The position numbers and the translations under genes were made by a program. Below the pieces are notes generated by a model. The model was not told the origin of the DNA and made no database searches. It saw only the letters and a list, made by a program, of their open reading frames with translations. A stretch of 64,000 nucleotides of DNA from Burkholderiales bacterium (GTDB taxonomy: Bacteria > Pseudomonadota > Gammaproteobacteria > Burkholderiales > Burkholderiaceae_C): assembly GCA_003963005.1 (NCBI GenBank), contig RXJW01000013.1, forward strand, positions 1-64,000, written 5' to 3'. Positions 8,453 through 18,142 of this stretch are shown here, piece by piece (the first letter of the stretch is position 1; every line of letters begins with the position of its first letter).

Positions 8453-10173
8453 ACGCGCCGCGCCTCATCGAGCGCGAGGTGCCGCCCCGCACCGCGTGGG
8501 CGCTGGAGCAGGCCGGCGTCGCGCCCCTGCTCGCGCGCCTGCTGGCGGCACGCGGCGTGCGCGAGGCGGCGGAGCTGGACGACAGCCTCGGCCAACTCCT
8601 GCCGCCGAGCGGCCTCAAGGGCCTGCCCGAAGCCGCCACCCTGCTGGCCGACACCCTGCAGGCCGGCCAGCGCCTCGTCATCGTGGCCGACTACGACTGC
8701 GACGGCGCGACCGCCTGCGCCGTCATGCTGCGCGGCCTGCGGCTGCTGGGCGCGCGGCCTAACCAGCTCGGCTACGTGGTGCCGGACCGGGCCGTTCACG
8801 GCTACGGCCTCACGCCGACCATCGTCGACCTCGCGCTGGAACAGCAGCCCGCCCTGCTCGTGACGGTCGACAACGGCATTGCGAGCCTCGCCGGCGTCGC
8901 CCACGCCCGCGCTCACGGGCTCAAGGTGCTGGTGACCGACCATCACCTGCCCGCCGTGGTCGACGGCGCCGTGGTAGTGCCCGACGCCGACGCGATCGTG
9001 AACCCCAACCAGCCGGGCTGCAGCTTCGCGAGCAAGTCGCTTGCCGGCGTGGGTGTGGCCTTCTACGTGCTGATGGGCCTGCGCGCGGAGCTGCGTGCGC
9101 GGGGTGCGTACACCGAAGTGCCTCGCCTGGACGGGCTGCTGGACCTGGTCGCACTCGGCACGGTCGCCGACGTCGTCAAGCTGGATGCGAACAACCGCCG
9201 GCTCGTCGCGCAGGGCCTGCGCCGCATGCGCGCCGGGCGGGCACAACCGGGCGTCATGGCCCTGTTCTCGGCCGCGAAGCGGGATGCCAGCCAGGCGCAG
9301 GGCTTCGACCTCGGCTTCGCCCTCGGGCCGCGCATCAACGCAGCCGGCCGGCTGGCCGACATGACGCTGGGCATCGAGACGCTGACCACGGACGATCCCG
9401 AGCGCGCGCTCGCCCTGGCCACGCAACTGGACGCCATCAACCGCGAGCGCCGCGACATCGAAAGCGGCATGCGCGAGATGGCCGAGGCCCGGCTGGATGC
9501 CCTCGTCGAGGCGCTGTCGGGCGCCCTGCCCCCGGCCGTGGCCCTGTTCGACGCCGATTTCCACGAGGGCGTCGTCGGCATCGTGGCCTCGCGCATCAAG
9601 GACCGCGTGCACCGCCCGACCTTTGTGTTCGCACGCGGTGCCGATGGCCAGTTGAAGGGCTCGGGCCGCTCCATCCCGGGCTTTCACCTGCGCGACGCGC
9701 TGGATCTCGTCAGCAAGCGCGACCCGGGCCTGCTCGCCAAGTTCGGCGGCCACGCGATGGCCGCGGGCGCAACACTGGCCGTGGACGACGTCCACCGCTT
9801 TGCCCTGGCGCTGTCCCAGGTCGCCGAGGAATGGCTCACTGAGCAGGACCTCACCCGCACACTGCGCCACGACGGTGCCCTGCCGCCCGACGCGGCCACG
9901 CCGGAGACGGCCCGGCTGCTGGACGCCCAGGTCTGGGGCCAGGGCTTCGAGCCGCCGGTGTTCTGCGACCGCTTCGAGCTGGTCTCGCAGCGCCTGGTCG
10001 GCGACAAGCACCTCAAGCTGCGGCTGCGCCAGGGGGGCCGGCTGATCGACGCGATCTGGTTCAACCACGTCGAGATGCTGCCCGAGCGGGCGGTGCTCGC
10101 CTACCGCCTCAGCCTGGACGAATGGCAGGGTCAACTGCGCGTGCAGTACGTGATCGAGGCCGCCCAGACCTAA
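8449..10173 (+). CDS. recJ: Single-stranded-DNA-specific 5'-3' exonuclease RecJ
   Basis: 574 residues, normal for RecJ, which degrades 5' ssDNA ends in RecF-pathway recombination, mismatch repair and base excision repair. DHH-family motifs are visible: VADYDCDGATA near residue 81, VTVDNGI, VTDHHLP (the DHH triad) and ASKSLAGVGVAF. The C-terminal DHHA1/OB portion carries GSGRSIPGFHLRDAL and FGGHAMAAG. It starts with GTG at 8449, overlapping the stop of the upstream RpfE-like gene (GTGA), which implies translational coupling. All metal-binding aspartates and histidines I could check are present. Confidence 0.96.
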   Translation: MNAPRLIEREVPPRTAWALEQAGVAPLLARLLAARGVREAAELDDSLGQLLPPSGLKGLPEAATLLADTLQAGQRLVIVADYDCDGATACAVMLRGLRLLGARPNQLGYVVPDRAVHGYGLTPTIVDLALEQQPALLVTVDNGIASLAGVAHARAHGLKVLVTDHHLPAVVDGAVVVPDADAIVNPNQPGCSFASKSLAGVGVAFYVLMGLRAELRARGAYTEVPRLDGLLDLVALGTVADVVKLDANNRRLVAQGLRRMRAGRAQPGVMALFSAAKRDASQAQGFDLGFALGPRINAAGRLADMTLGIETLTTDDPERALALATQLDAINRERRDIESGMREMAEARLDALVEALSGALPPAVALFDADFHEGVVGIVASRIKDRVHRPTFVFARGADGQLKGSGRSIPGFHLRDALDLVSKRDPGLLAKFGGHAMAAGATLAVDDVHRFALALSQVAEEWLTEQDLTRTLRHDGALPPDAATPETARLLDAQVWGQGFEPPVFCDRFELVSQRLVGDKHLKLRLRQGGRLIDAIWFNHVEMLPERAVLAYRLSLDEWQGQLRVQYVIEAAQT

Positions 10174-10310
10174 CGCCCGAAGCGTGAAGGTTTCCGCGGG
10201 TGCCCAGGTCCCGGACCGGGGCGACACGGAAGTGTCACAAACGGTTTCAAGAATGAGCCAGGGCAGCGCTGGCGGATGTCTCGCCGGCGCTCGCCCCCTG
10301 GAGCCTGCCC

Positions 10311-12155
10311 ATGCGCGTTGACGCGCCCGACCCGCTTGCCGCCGCGCTGGATCGCCTGATCGATCAACGCAGCTTCGACATCCACTTCCAGCCCCTCGTC
10401 GCGATCGACCGCGCCGAGATCCTTGCCTTCGAAGCCCTCACCCGCGCGCCCGCCGACGGCCCGCTGCATTCCCCCCTCGTGCTGTTCGAAACGGCCGCCC
10501 GCTGCGGGCGCCTGGTCGAGCTGGAGCGGCTCATCGTCCGCCGGGCGGCCGAACGCTTCAAGGAGCTGGCCCTGCCCGGGCTGCTGTTTCTCAACGTCAC
10601 GGCCGACACCCTGCTGGCCGCGCGGGATCGCGTGGGCGGTCTGGCCGAAGAGCTGCGGACGCTCGGGCTGGCCACCTCCCGCATCGTCGTCGAGCTGACC
10701 GAGACGCGGCCGATCGACGACCTCGTGCAACTCGGCGACACGCTCGGGGCGCTGCGCGCCCACGGCTTCCGCCTCGCGCTGGACGACCTGGGCGAAGGCT
10801 TCGCCTCGCTGCGCCGCTGGATGGAGATGCGGCCGGACTTCGTCAAGATCGACCGCCACTTCATCGACGGCATCGCACAGGACCCGCTCAAGCAGCAGTT
10901 CGTCCGGTCCATCGTCGAGATGGCGGCCACCAGCGGCGGCGAGGTCGTCGCCGAAGGCCTGGAGCAGGAGCCCGACCTGGAGGTGCTGCGCCGCCTCGGC
11001 ATCACGATCTGCCAGGGCTACCTGTTCGCGCGGCCGAGCGCCACCCCCCGGGCCCAGCTCGGCGCGCAGTGGAGCGGCCGCCTGGCAACGGCCGCGCAGC
11101 CACGGCTGCTGCAGAACGACCTCGCCCTGCCGCTGGACGCCGGTGCGATCACGACGGCGGCGCAGCTCGCGCGCCGAGTGCAGACGACCACGCCGGCCGC
11201 GACCTGCCGCGACGTCGTGGCGCTGTTCCAGAGGGACGAACAACTGCTGGCCATCCCGGTGCTGGATCCCCAACAGCGCCCCATCGGCCTGCTGCGCTCG
11301 CTGCAGGTGCTCAAGCGCAGCACCGAGCGCTACTTCATGGACATCTTCGGCAAGCGCAGCTGCACCGAGGTGATGGACACCGCCCCGCTGGTGTTCGACG
11401 TGTCCACGCCGCTGCGAGCGATGAGCGATGCCGTCGCCAGCCTCGACGAGCGCCTGCTGACCGACGGCTTCATCGTGACACGCGACGGGGCCTATCACGG
11501 CTCCGGGCGCTGCTCGGACCTGCTCAAGGCGGTGTCCGACCTGCAGGTCCATGCGGCCCGCTATGCCAATCCGCTGACCCTGCTGCCGGGCAACGTGCCG
11601 CTCGACAACCACCTGGACCGGCTCATCGAGAGCGGCGAGAGCTTCCTGGCCGCGCTGTGGGACATCGACCACTTCAAGCCGTTCAACGACGTCTACGGCT
11701 ACCGCGTGGGCGACGACATCATCCGCCTTGCAGCCCGTGTGCTGACCCGCGCAGCGGACCCCCAGGTCGACTTCGTCGGCCACATCGGCGGCGACGATTT
11801 CGCGATGGTGCTGCGCAGCCCCGACTGGGAGCACCGCCTGAACCGCGTCTGCGCGGAGTTCGATGCCGGCGTGCGCAGCTTCTTCTCGGCCGAGCACCTG
11901 GCCGCTGGCGGTTACATCACGCTGAACCGCCAGAACCAGCCCACCTTCCACCTGCTGCCCACCATCTCGTGCGGCGCCTTGCTGCACCAGCCGGGCGCGT
12001 TCGAGTCCGCCCGTGCGCTGGCTGCGGCACTGGCCGAGCCCAAGCGCGTGGCCAAGGGCCGCGCTGGCGGCAGCCGATTCTTCGTCGACCGGCGCCAGCG
12101 CCTGCCCCATCTCATCACTTCCACGCCTGCCCATGTCCCTTCTGAAGTTTTCTGA
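10311..12155 (+). CDS. Cyclic-di-GMP signalling protein, EAL-CBS-GGDEF architecture
   Basis: 614 residues with an unusual order: N-terminal EAL domain (~20-255), paired CBS region (~275-400) and C-terminal GGDEF domain (~420-590). The EAL residues look intact: EALTR near residue 42, [36 protein letters not shown] and CQGYLFARP. This predicts c-di-GMP phosphodiesterase activity. The GGDEF loop reads HIGGDDF near residue 493, with Asp where the catalytic Glu normally sits. Cyclase activity is therefore doubtful and a GTP-sensing role is possible. CBS domains often bind adenine nucleotides. No transmembrane segment is seen, so it is probably cytoplasmic. Its 3' end overlaps the next gene, a chemoreceptor, by 23 bp. 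Confidence 0.9.
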   Translation: MRVDAPDPLAAALDRLIDQRSFDIHFQPLVAIDRAEILAFEALTRAPADGPLHSPLVLFETAARCGRLVELERLIVRRAAERFKELALPGLLFLNVTADTLLAARDRVGGLAEELRTLGLATSRIVVELTETRPIDDLVQLGDTLGALRAHGFRLALDDLGEGFASLRRWMEMRPDFVKIDRHFIDGIAQDPLKQQFVRSIVEMAATSGGEVVAEGLEQEPDLEVLRRLGITICQGYLFARPSATPRAQLGAQWSGRLATAAQPRLLQNDLALPLDAGAITTAAQLARRVQTTTPAATCRDVVALFQRDEQLLAIPVLDPQQRPIGLLRSLQVLKRSTERYFMDIFGKRSCTEVMDTAPLVFDVSTPLRAMSDAVASLDERLLTDGFIVTRDGAYHGSGRCSDLLKAVSDLQVHAARYANPLTLLPGNVPLDNHLDRLIESGESFLAALWDIDHFKPFNDVYGYRVGDDIIRLAARVLTRAADPQVDFVGHIGGDDFAMVLRSPDWEHRLNRVCAEFDAGVRSFFSAEHLAAGGYITLNRQNQPTFHLLPTISCGALLHQPGAFESARALAAALAEPKRVAKGRAGGSRFFVDRRQRLPHLITSTPAHVPSEVF

Positions 12156-14052
12156 GCACTGGAGCCTGCGCACGCGGCTGACCCTCGTGGCCGTTCTGTC
12201 GTTGGTGATGGGCATCCTGCCCAGTGGCATGTTGCTGCGGCAGTACGCCGAGGAGCTGGGCATCGTGGCAGAGGAGCAGAGCGGCCTGCCGTCGAACCGT
12301 GCCTGGCAAGCCGTGCTGTCGGCCCTGCAGGAGCAGCGCGTACTGGGCGCCGAGGCCCTGAGCACGCGGCCCGAGGCCAAGCCCCAGGCGCTGCAAGCCG
12401 GTGCACGGACGAACAAGGCCATCGATGCGCTGGAGGAGTCGCTCGGCAGCGGCTCGCTGGGCGAAAAGATCAGCACTCGCCAGCGCGAGCTGATCCAGCC
12501 GCTTCGCCAACAGCAGGCGGCGCTGCTGAAAGCGCTCGCCGATGGCCCGCTGGACGCGCCCAAACTGCTGGGCGCCCATGCTGGCCTGGCCTCCACGGCG
12601 TTCGAAGGCATCACTGCGCTGAATGCCGATACCGGCCTGCTGCTCGACCCCGAGGCCGCCTCGTACTTCGCCATCGTGGCTGGCCTGCAGGCGGCACCCC
12701 GGGTGCAGGATGCGCTGTCGGAGCTGGCCGCACTGGCGCGCTCGGCCGCGGTGGACGATGTCGGCAGCATCGCCGCAGCCCACACGCGCTACCGGGAGCA
12801 TGCGTCGCAGATGCAGTCCCACCTGCAGTTCGCCCTCCAGGCGGGCGACGGCTCCCTCAAGGAGCGACTGCAGCCGCTGGCCGACACCGCTCGCACTCAA
12901 CGCCAGCAGGTCGACGACACGCTGGCCGCGGCCGCCAAGGACGTGAACTACCCGCTGGACCAGCTCGCTGCCCGCCTGAGCGAGGCCGGGGCTGTCCAGG
13001 CCCGGCTCAGCGACCAGGTCATGGAGACCCTGGACGCCGTCCTCCAGCAACGCGCGCAATCGGCGAAGCTGCACCGCAACCTCGTCATCGTCCTGCTGCC
13101 GACGGCGCTGGCCCTGATGATCTTCGTGATGGTGCGGTCGATCCGGCAACTGCTGATCCCGGTGCGGCAGATGGTGGACGTGACCGAACGCATCGCCGCC
13201 GGCGACCTCAGCCAGGCCGTGCCCACCGGGCGCCGCGACGAGCTCGGCCGGGTGCTGGTGGCGCTGGATCACATGCAGCAGCGGCTGCGGGCCTTGGTGG
13301 AGCGCATCCACGGTGACGCCAGCAGCATCCGCCACGCCGTGCAGGAGATTGCCGCGGGCAACCAGGATCTCGCCGACCGGACCGAACAGGCCGCCGCACG
13401 CCTGCAGCAGACGGCGTCGAACGTCCAGGCCCTGACCGCCGCGGTGGAGCACAGCCGCGACTCGGCCCGGGACGCCGAATCCCTGGCCCAGTCGGCTGCC
13501 GCAGTCGCTGCCGAGGGCGGCCGTGTGGTGAACGAAGTCGTGACCACGATGCGCGGCATCGACGAGGCCAGCCGCCACATCGCTGACATCACGAGCCTGA
13601 TCGACGGCATCGCCTTCCAGACCAACATCCTCGCCCTGAACGCTGCCGTCGAAGCTGCGCGTGCCGGTGAATCGGGTCGCGGCTTTGCCGTGGTGGCGGG
13701 CGAAGTCCGCGCACTGGCCCAGCGCAGCGCCCAGGCTGCACGCGAGATCAAGGCCCTGATCGCGCAGTCGGTGGATCGCGTCGAGGTCGGCACGTCGCAG
13801 GCCGCGGCTGCTGGCCAGTCGGTCCAGGGCATCCTCGGCAAGGTGCAGGACATGAGCCGGCTGATCCACGACATGGCCGAGCAGACCCGTGCCGAAGCCC
13901 AGCAGACCGCCGAGGTGGGCGACGCCGTGCAGGCCATCGATGCGATGACCCAGCAGAACGCCGCCCTGGTGGAACAAGCCGCCGCCGCTGCGGACAGCCT
14001 GCGTTCCCAGGCGCAGAGCATGGACGAAACCGTCAACACCTTCCGGCTTTGA
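12133..14052 (+). CDS. Methyl-accepting chemotaxis protein
   Basis: 639 residues. TM1 lies at ~14-34 and TM2 at ~317-337 ([18 protein letters not shown]). Between them is a ~280-residue, apparently all-helical periplasmic sensor. HAMP follows (~338-390), then the cytoplasmic signalling coiled coil with the conserved hairpin [20 protein letters not shown] near residues 490-509. The sensor includes a [15 protein letters not shown] segment seen in helical bimodular-type receptors; the ligand is unknown. There is no NWETF-like CheR/CheB tether at the C-terminus. The ATG at 12133 ([12 protein letters not shown]) gives the expected short N-tail before TM1 and overlaps the upstream EAL-CBS-GGDEF gene by 23 bp, suggesting coupled expression. 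No che genes are nearby. Confidence 0.93.
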   Translation: MSLLKFSEHWSLRTRLTLVAVLSLVMGILPSGMLLRQYAEELGIVAEEQSGLPSNRAWQAVLSALQEQRVLGAEALSTRPEAKPQALQAGARTNKAIDALEESLGSGSLGEKISTRQRELIQPLRQQQAALLKALADGPLDAPKLLGAHAGLASTAFEGITALNADTGLLLDPEAASYFAIVAGLQAAPRVQDALSELAALARSAAVDDVGSIAAAHTRYREHASQMQSHLQFALQAGDGSLKERLQPLADTARTQRQQVDDTLAAAAKDVNYPLDQLAARLSEAGAVQARLSDQVMETLDAVLQQRAQSAKLHRNLVIVLLPTALALMIFVMVRSIRQLLIPVRQMVDVTERIAAGDLSQAVPTGRRDELGRVLVALDHMQQRLRALVERIHGDASSIRHAVQEIAAGNQDLADRTEQAAARLQQTASNVQALTAAVEHSRDSARDAESLAQSAAAVAAEGGRVVNEVVTTMRGIDEASRHIADITSLIDGIAFQTNILALNAAVEAARAGESGRGFAVVAGEVRALAQRSAQAAREIKALIAQSVDRVEVGTSQAAAAGQSVQGILGKVQDMSRLIHDMAEQTRAEAQQTAEVGDAVQAIDAMTQQNAALVEQAAAAADSLRSQAQSMDETVNTFRL

Positions 14053-14074
14053 CGGGGGCTGACACAATCGGGGC

Positions 14075-14935
14075 GTGAACCTCGACACCACGCTCAACGC
14101 CGACCTGCATTGCCATTCCGTGGTCTCGGATGGCACGCTGACGCCCGAGGCCCTGGCCGAGCGCGCCAAGGCGGCCGGCGTGGAACTGTGGTCGCTGACC
14201 GACCATGACGAGATCGGCGGCCAGCAGCGCGCGATCGACGCCGCACGGGCACTGGGCCTGCCCTACCTGACCGGCACCGAGATTTCAGTCACCTTTGCCG
14301 GCCGCGTCGTGCACATCGTGGGGCTGGGCTTCGATCACACCTCGGTCGAGCTCGCCGAGGGCCTGCGTGCCACGCGGGGCGGCCGCGGTGAGCGCGCCCG
14401 GGAGATGGCCGCGAGCCTGGCCGCCGTGGGTATCCATGGCGCCTTCGAGGGCGCGCTGAAGTACGTCGGCAACCCGGAGCTGATCTCGCGCACCCACTTC
14501 GCTCGCTTCCTCGTGGATGCCGGCCACTGCGCCGACGTGCCCGAGGTCTTCCGCCGCTTCCTGACCGAGGGCAAGCCCGGCTTCGTGCCGCACCGCTGGG
14601 CCACGCTTCGGGACGCCGTGGGCTGGATCACCCGCGCCGGCGGCATCGCCGTGATCGCCCACCCCGGCCGCTACGACTTCACCCCCACCGAAGAGTACGC
14701 GCTCATCACCGAATTCATCGCCCACGGCGGGCGGGGCATCGAGGTCGTGACCGGCAGCCACACGGTGGCTGAGTTCCAGTCGTACGCCGAGACGGCCACC
14801 GAGTTCGGGTTGCTCGCCTCGCGCGGCTCCGACTTCCACTGCCCCGAAGAAAGCCGTGTCGACCTCGGCAGCCTGCCGCCGCTGGCTGCGCGGCTTGAGC
14901 CCGTCTGGGCGGCCCTGGCCGATCGCATCCACTGA
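14075..14935 (+). CDS. PHP-domain phosphoesterase (RNase AM / 3',5'-nucleoside bisphosphate phosphatase type)
   Basis: 286 residues of a PHP metallo-phosphoesterase. Metal ligands are seen in LNADLHCHSVVSDGTLTPE, SLTDHDEIGG, TGTEIS, AVIAHPGRY and SRGSDFHCP. The family includes E. coli RNase AM (YciV/TrpH), which trims 5' ends of RNAs, and the Chromobacterium 3',5'-bisphosphonucleotide phosphatase. The GTG start at 14075 is used because it gives the short N-terminus before the DLHCHS motif. The following gene is a YciO-family protein 40 bp downstream. The yciV-yciO order is also found in E. coli, which supports this identification. Confidence 0.9.
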   Translation: MNLDTTLNADLHCHSVVSDGTLTPEALAERAKAAGVELWSLTDHDEIGGQQRAIDAARALGLPYLTGTEISVTFAGRVVHIVGLGFDHTSVELAEGLRATRGGRGERAREMAASLAAVGIHGAFEGALKYVGNPELISRTHFARFLVDAGHCADVPEVFRRFLTEGKPGFVPHRWATLRDAVGWITRAGGIAVIAHPGRYDFTPTEEYALITEFIAHGGRGIEVVTGSHTVAEFQSYAETATEFGLLASRGSDFHCPEESRVDLGSLPPLAARLEPVWAALADRIH

Positions 14936-14975
14936 TCCAGCACAGGCGGCCGGCGCCCGGGGTTAACCTTGCGCC

Positions 14976-15611
14976 ATGGCCCAGCTCTTCGAAGTCCACC
15001 CCGACAACCCGCAGCCGCGCTTCCTTCGCCAGTGCGCCCAGATGCTCCAGGCGGGCGGCATCGGCGCCGTGCCCACCGATTCCAGCTACGCCTTCGTCTG
15101 CCACCTGAACGACAAGGCCGCCGCGGAAGCCTTGCGGCGCGTCCGTGGTGTGGACGACAAGCACCACCTCACGCTGCTGTGCCGTGACCTGTCGGAGCTG
15201 GCCACCTACGCGATGGTCGACAACCGCCAGTACCGGCTGCTCAAGCTCGCCACGCCCGGCCCCTACACCTTCATCCTGCCGGCCACCAAGGAAGTGCCGC
15301 GCCGGCTCTCCCACCCCAGCCGCCGCACGATCGGCCTGCGCGTGCCGGAGCACCGGGTGATCCAGGAGCTGCTGGGCCTGTTCGGCGAGCCGCTGCTTTC
15401 CACCACGCTGATCCCGCCGGGCGACACCGAACCCATGAACGACGCCGCCGACGTGTGCGAGCGCCTGGACCGGCAGCTGCAGTTCGTGCTGGATGCCGGC
15501 GCCTGCCCGGCGCAGCCGACCACCGTGCTCGATCTCAGCCAGGGCGACGAGCCCGTGCTCGTGCGCCAGGGCCGGGGTGACGTGGCCCGCCTGGGCCTGC
15601 AGTTCGACTGA
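14976..15611 (+). CDS. yciO: YciO-family protein (Sua5/YciO/YrdC superfamily)
   Basis: 211 residues, with a single YrdC-like domain. The signature is QAGGIGAVPTDSSYAFVC, then KHHLTLLCRDLSELATYA, and ATPGPYTFILPATKEVPRRL near residues 88-107. TsaC/Sua5 enzymes of the superfamily make threonylcarbamoyl-AMP for tRNA t6A. YciO proteins are a separate branch whose physiological role is less clear. Placement with the YciO branch rests on length, the TSTLI-like C-terminal segment (LLSTTLIPPGD) and the PHP-yciO neighbourhood. It has no Sua5 C-terminal domain. It ends 12 bp before the convergent DUF4259/DUF4253 gene. Confidence 0.88.
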   Translation: MAQLFEVHPDNPQPRFLRQCAQMLQAGGIGAVPTDSSYAFVCHLNDKAAAEALRRVRGVDDKHHLTLLCRDLSELATYAMVDNRQYRLLKLATPGPYTFILPATKEVPRRLSHPSRRTIGLRVPEHRVIQELLGLFGEPLLSTTLIPPGDTEPMNDAADVCERLDRQLQFVLDAGACPAQPTTVLDLSQGDEPVLVRQGRGDVARLGLQFD

Positions 15612-15623
15612 CGCGCGCCAGCG

Positions 15624-17603
15624 TCAGTCCCACCAGAAGTACCAGACCGGCGCTGCCAGCAGGCTGGCGGCGAGCGCTGCCGTGGTGCCCACGCCTTGCT
15701 CGACGATGTCCGGGCAGTAGGCCTGGTGTTCGGCCGCGAGCGCGAGTGCCGGGGCCTTGTCCCGCGGCGGACGCGCCACCAGGCACTCCACCGTGTCCGC
15801 GCCGAGTGCCGCAGGTTCGGCGCCAAAGTGCTCGCCCCAGTGGCGGTGCAGCGCGCCGTGCTCGGCCGGGGTCGGGCAGGCGTTCCAGTCACCGAACCCG
15901 AGTCGCGTGAACAGCGACCAGGGCTCCTCCAGTTCGATGAGGCCGATGTGGACGCAGGGCTTGAGGCGCTGGCCGCGCGTGTCCAGCAGGGTCTGCAGGC
16001 TGCGCACCGGTGCGGCGCCGCGGGCAGACCAGCGCGGCCGCTTGCCGCCCACCTTCCCGCTGAGCCACGCCGCGGCATCCAGCGCGCGCGCCTCGGCAGC
16101 CAGGGCCACACCGCCGTCGGCGGGTGTTTCGAGGTTGTCCAGCAGCGATGCCAGGTCGTCGTCATCCCCGATCAGGAAGGGGTAGGCGCCACGGCCCTCG
16201 GCGAAGGCGCGCCGCAGCGCGAGCAGGTGCTGCAGCGCATTGACGCCCCGGACCGTGACCGTCCGGAAGCTGCCGTGGTGCGCCTCCAGCCCCGCCTGCT
16301 GCTCGGGCGGCGTGGCAGCCGTCGGGGGTGACAGCGGCGCCTCATCCAGCAGGCCGGCCGCCCGCAGGCTGCCGCGCAGCAGTGTGTTTTCATCGCCGCG
16401 CAGCAGCGGGCGCACGGTCGCCAGCACGCGCCGGGCCTCGTCCGTCCGGCCGCCCTGCTGCAGGGCCAGGGCCCACCAGCCCGCTCCGATGCCGAAGAAA
16501 GTCCAGACGGCCGCGCCATCGCGACAGCGCGGTGCCTGCTGCGCGACCCAGGCCGTCAGCAAGGCGAGCCCGCCGCCATCGCCCGCCCGCACCGCCAGGA
16601 TGCCGCGTGCGAACCTCACCCAGACTTGCCAGCCTGGCGCGCTGAAGTCGGCCGCATGCTGCGTCAGCAGGGCCTGCGCCTGCCCGGCGTCGCCGGCCCG
16701 CGCCTCGCGCAGCGCGCGGTCGAGGATCTGCATCGTCGCGCCGTGGCCGGCCGCGATGAGCCCGTCCCGCAGGCGCTCGCCCTCGGCCACGGCGCCAGCC
16801 TCCTGCGCCACGGCCATGCAGCGCATGTCGAAGGTGCCGAGGCCCAGGGTCTCGGCAGACTCGCGCCACGGCGCCAGGCCCGCGAGTGCCGCCTCAAGAT
16901 GACCCTCGGCCGCCCAGGACTTGGCGTCGCGCACGGCGAGGTCCCACTGGAGCTTGAGATCGGCGTCCGGGTCGAGCAGCGGCCACAGGCGGCACACCGC
17001 ATCCCGCAGGCGCGCCCAGTCACCCACGGCTTCCGCGGCCAGCGCCACGAAATACAGCCGCTGCCGTGCCACGCCCACGAGCGGCCCGACCGCCATGCCC
17101 GGCGACGGGTCGTCTGGCACCGCGAACGACAGGCTCGTCACCTCGCGCACGGCCAGGCCGATCTCATCCAGCGGTGCGGGCAGCGGTTGGGGAGGCGCCT
17201 GCAGGCGAGCGCGCAGTTCCGCCAGCGACGCCTGCCACTGCGGGCCGGCCTCGCCCTCGTCCCAGAGCTCGCGCAGTTCCGATGCCGGGCTGGCGATGGC
17301 TTCCAGGGCGGTCAGCGCCTGTTGCAGCAGGCCGTCCGGCGGCACCAGGCGGGTGCGCGCCACCCAATCGTCCACCCGCTCGGTGTAGGCGTTGCTGTAG
17401 CCGGCGTTGCCGCGCAGCCGCGCCAGCACCTCGATGGCGGCCAGCGCCTCGCAGGCCACGTCGGCGTCCAGGCCGTCATCGTCGGCGTCGAGTGCGGCAC
17501 CGATCGCGGCTTCCACCAGCGACAGGTCCGAGACCTCGTCCAGTCCCTGCGCCCAGTCACAGGCGGTGTCGTTGCCAAAGGCGTCGTGGCTCCAGGCTCC
17601 CAT
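15624..17603 (-). CDS. DUF4259 - helical repeat - DUF4253 fusion protein, function unknown
   Basis: 659 residues. The N-terminus MGAWSHDAFGNDTACDW followed by EALAAIEVLARLRG is the hallmark of DUF4259 (~1-125). The last ~110 residues (CVHIGLIELEEPWSLF, the HWGEHFGAE region, VECLVARPPRDKAPAL, then YCPDIVEQGVGTTAALAASL and the terminal WYFWWD) match DUF4253. The ~400 residues between are alanine-, leucine- and arginine-rich, probably an alpha-helical solenoid of TPR character. No signal peptide or membrane segment is seen. I know of no assigned function for either end domain. Having both on one long chain is unusual. The gene stands alone, convergent with yciO and divergent from the small repeat-protein gene. 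Confidence 0.82.
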   Translation of the reverse strand: MGAWSHDAFGNDTACDWAQGLDEVSDLSLVEAAIGAALDADDDGLDADVACEALAAIEVLARLRGNAGYSNAYTERVDDWVARTRLVPPDGLLQQALTALEAIASPASELRELWDEGEAGPQWQASLAELRARLQAPPQPLPAPLDEIGLAVREVTSLSFAVPDDPSPGMAVGPLVGVARQRLYFVALAAEAVGDWARLRDAVCRLWPLLDPDADLKLQWDLAVRDAKSWAAEGHLEAALAGLAPWRESAETLGLGTFDMRCMAVAQEAGAVAEGERLRDGLIAAGHGATMQILDRALREARAGDAGQAQALLTQHAADFSAPGWQVWVRFARGILAVRAGDGGGLALLTAWVAQQAPRCRDGAAVWTFFGIGAGWWALALQQGGRTDEARRVLATVRPLLRGDENTLLRGSLRAAGLLDEAPLSPPTAATPPEQQAGLEAHHGSFRTVTVRGVNALQHLLALRRAFAEGRGAYPFLIGDDDDLASLLDNLETPADGGVALAAEARALDAAAWLSGKVGGKRPRWSARGAAPVRSLQTLLDTRGQRLKPCVHIGLIELEEPWSLFTRLGFGDWNACPTPAEHGALHRHWGEHFGAEPAALGADTVECLVARPPRDKAPALALAAEHQAYCPDIVEQGVGTTAALAASLLAAPVWYFWWD

Positions 17604-17827
17604 GGTGCGCTGCCCTGACGGGCTCTGGTGGTGGTGCGGGCCAGTGTAGGCAGGCTCGGGCCGCGGGCGACGGGCTTTTGCACGTCGGCTGTCCCTCGAA
17701 TTTGCGGCTCATCGCGCACTTCCTGCAATTCGTCGCAGCCGCCTGGAAGGGCCCCGGGCCGTTGACGAAACTGACTCCATCGAACAAGCAATCACGCGGT
17801 TCGAAACCCACCGAAACGGAGTCCATC

Positions 17828-18097
17828 ATGAGCATTCACACTGTCTTCACCGCCGCTGTCCTGGCCGTCGCCGCTGTTGCTGTCCAGGCCGCCCCGCAAC
17901 CCACCGTCAAGCTTGAACGCGTCGTCGTCACCGGCAAGGCCACCCGCGAAGTCGCCCAGCTGCCGCGCGTCGTCGTGACCGGTTACGCCCAGCGTGAAGT
18001 GGCCCAGCTGCCGCGCGTCGTGGTCGTCGGCTACAGCGAAGCCACGCTGCTGCGCCAGGCCCTGGCCGCCAACAAGTCCAGCGCCAAGCGTGGCTGA
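17828..18097 (+). CDS. Small exported protein with tandem VVVTG-type repeats
   Basis: 89 residues. Residues 1-22 are a Sec-type signal peptide (MSIHTVFTAAVLAVAAVAVQ, probable cleavage after AQA or QAA). The mature part contains three related modules: LERVVVTGKAT, PRVVVTGYAQ and PRVVVVGYSE, the last two inside a 16-residue direct repeat. The short motif resembles the plug start of TonB-dependent receptors (…VVVTG…), but there is no barrel. No cysteine is present. Similar tiny exported VVVTG proteins occur, as I recall, in this branch of Burkholderiales without a known role. It is followed by a very strong hairpin (18143-18193). Start at ATG 17828, chosen as the only one that gives a clean signal peptide. 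Confidence 0.75.
   Translation: MSIHTVFTAAVLAVAAVAVQAAPQPTVKLERVVVTGKATREVAQLPRVVVTGYAQREVAQLPRVVVVGYSEATLLRQALAANKSSAKRG
17945..18040 (+). repeat. Two tandem 48-bp in-frame repeats
   Basis: Unit 1 is 17945-17992 and unit 2 is 17993-18040. Each encodes 16 residues (REVAQLPRVVVTGYAQ and REVAQLPRVVVVGYSE). Differences between units fall largely at third codon positions, so the repeat appears kept at protein level and not newly duplicated. Confidence 0.9.
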
Positions 18098-18142
18098 ACC
18101 GGACGTCAGGCCCCTATGCAGATGACGTCTTTTTCCACCGCC

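Noticed and set aside
10170..12785. Minus-strand open frame of about 870 codons opposite the EAL-CBS-GGDEF and chemoreceptor genes
   Set aside because: Long antisense frames are expected at 70% G+C. The translation is low-complexity (Arg/Gln/His/Ala-rich) and the plus-strand genes have clear domains.
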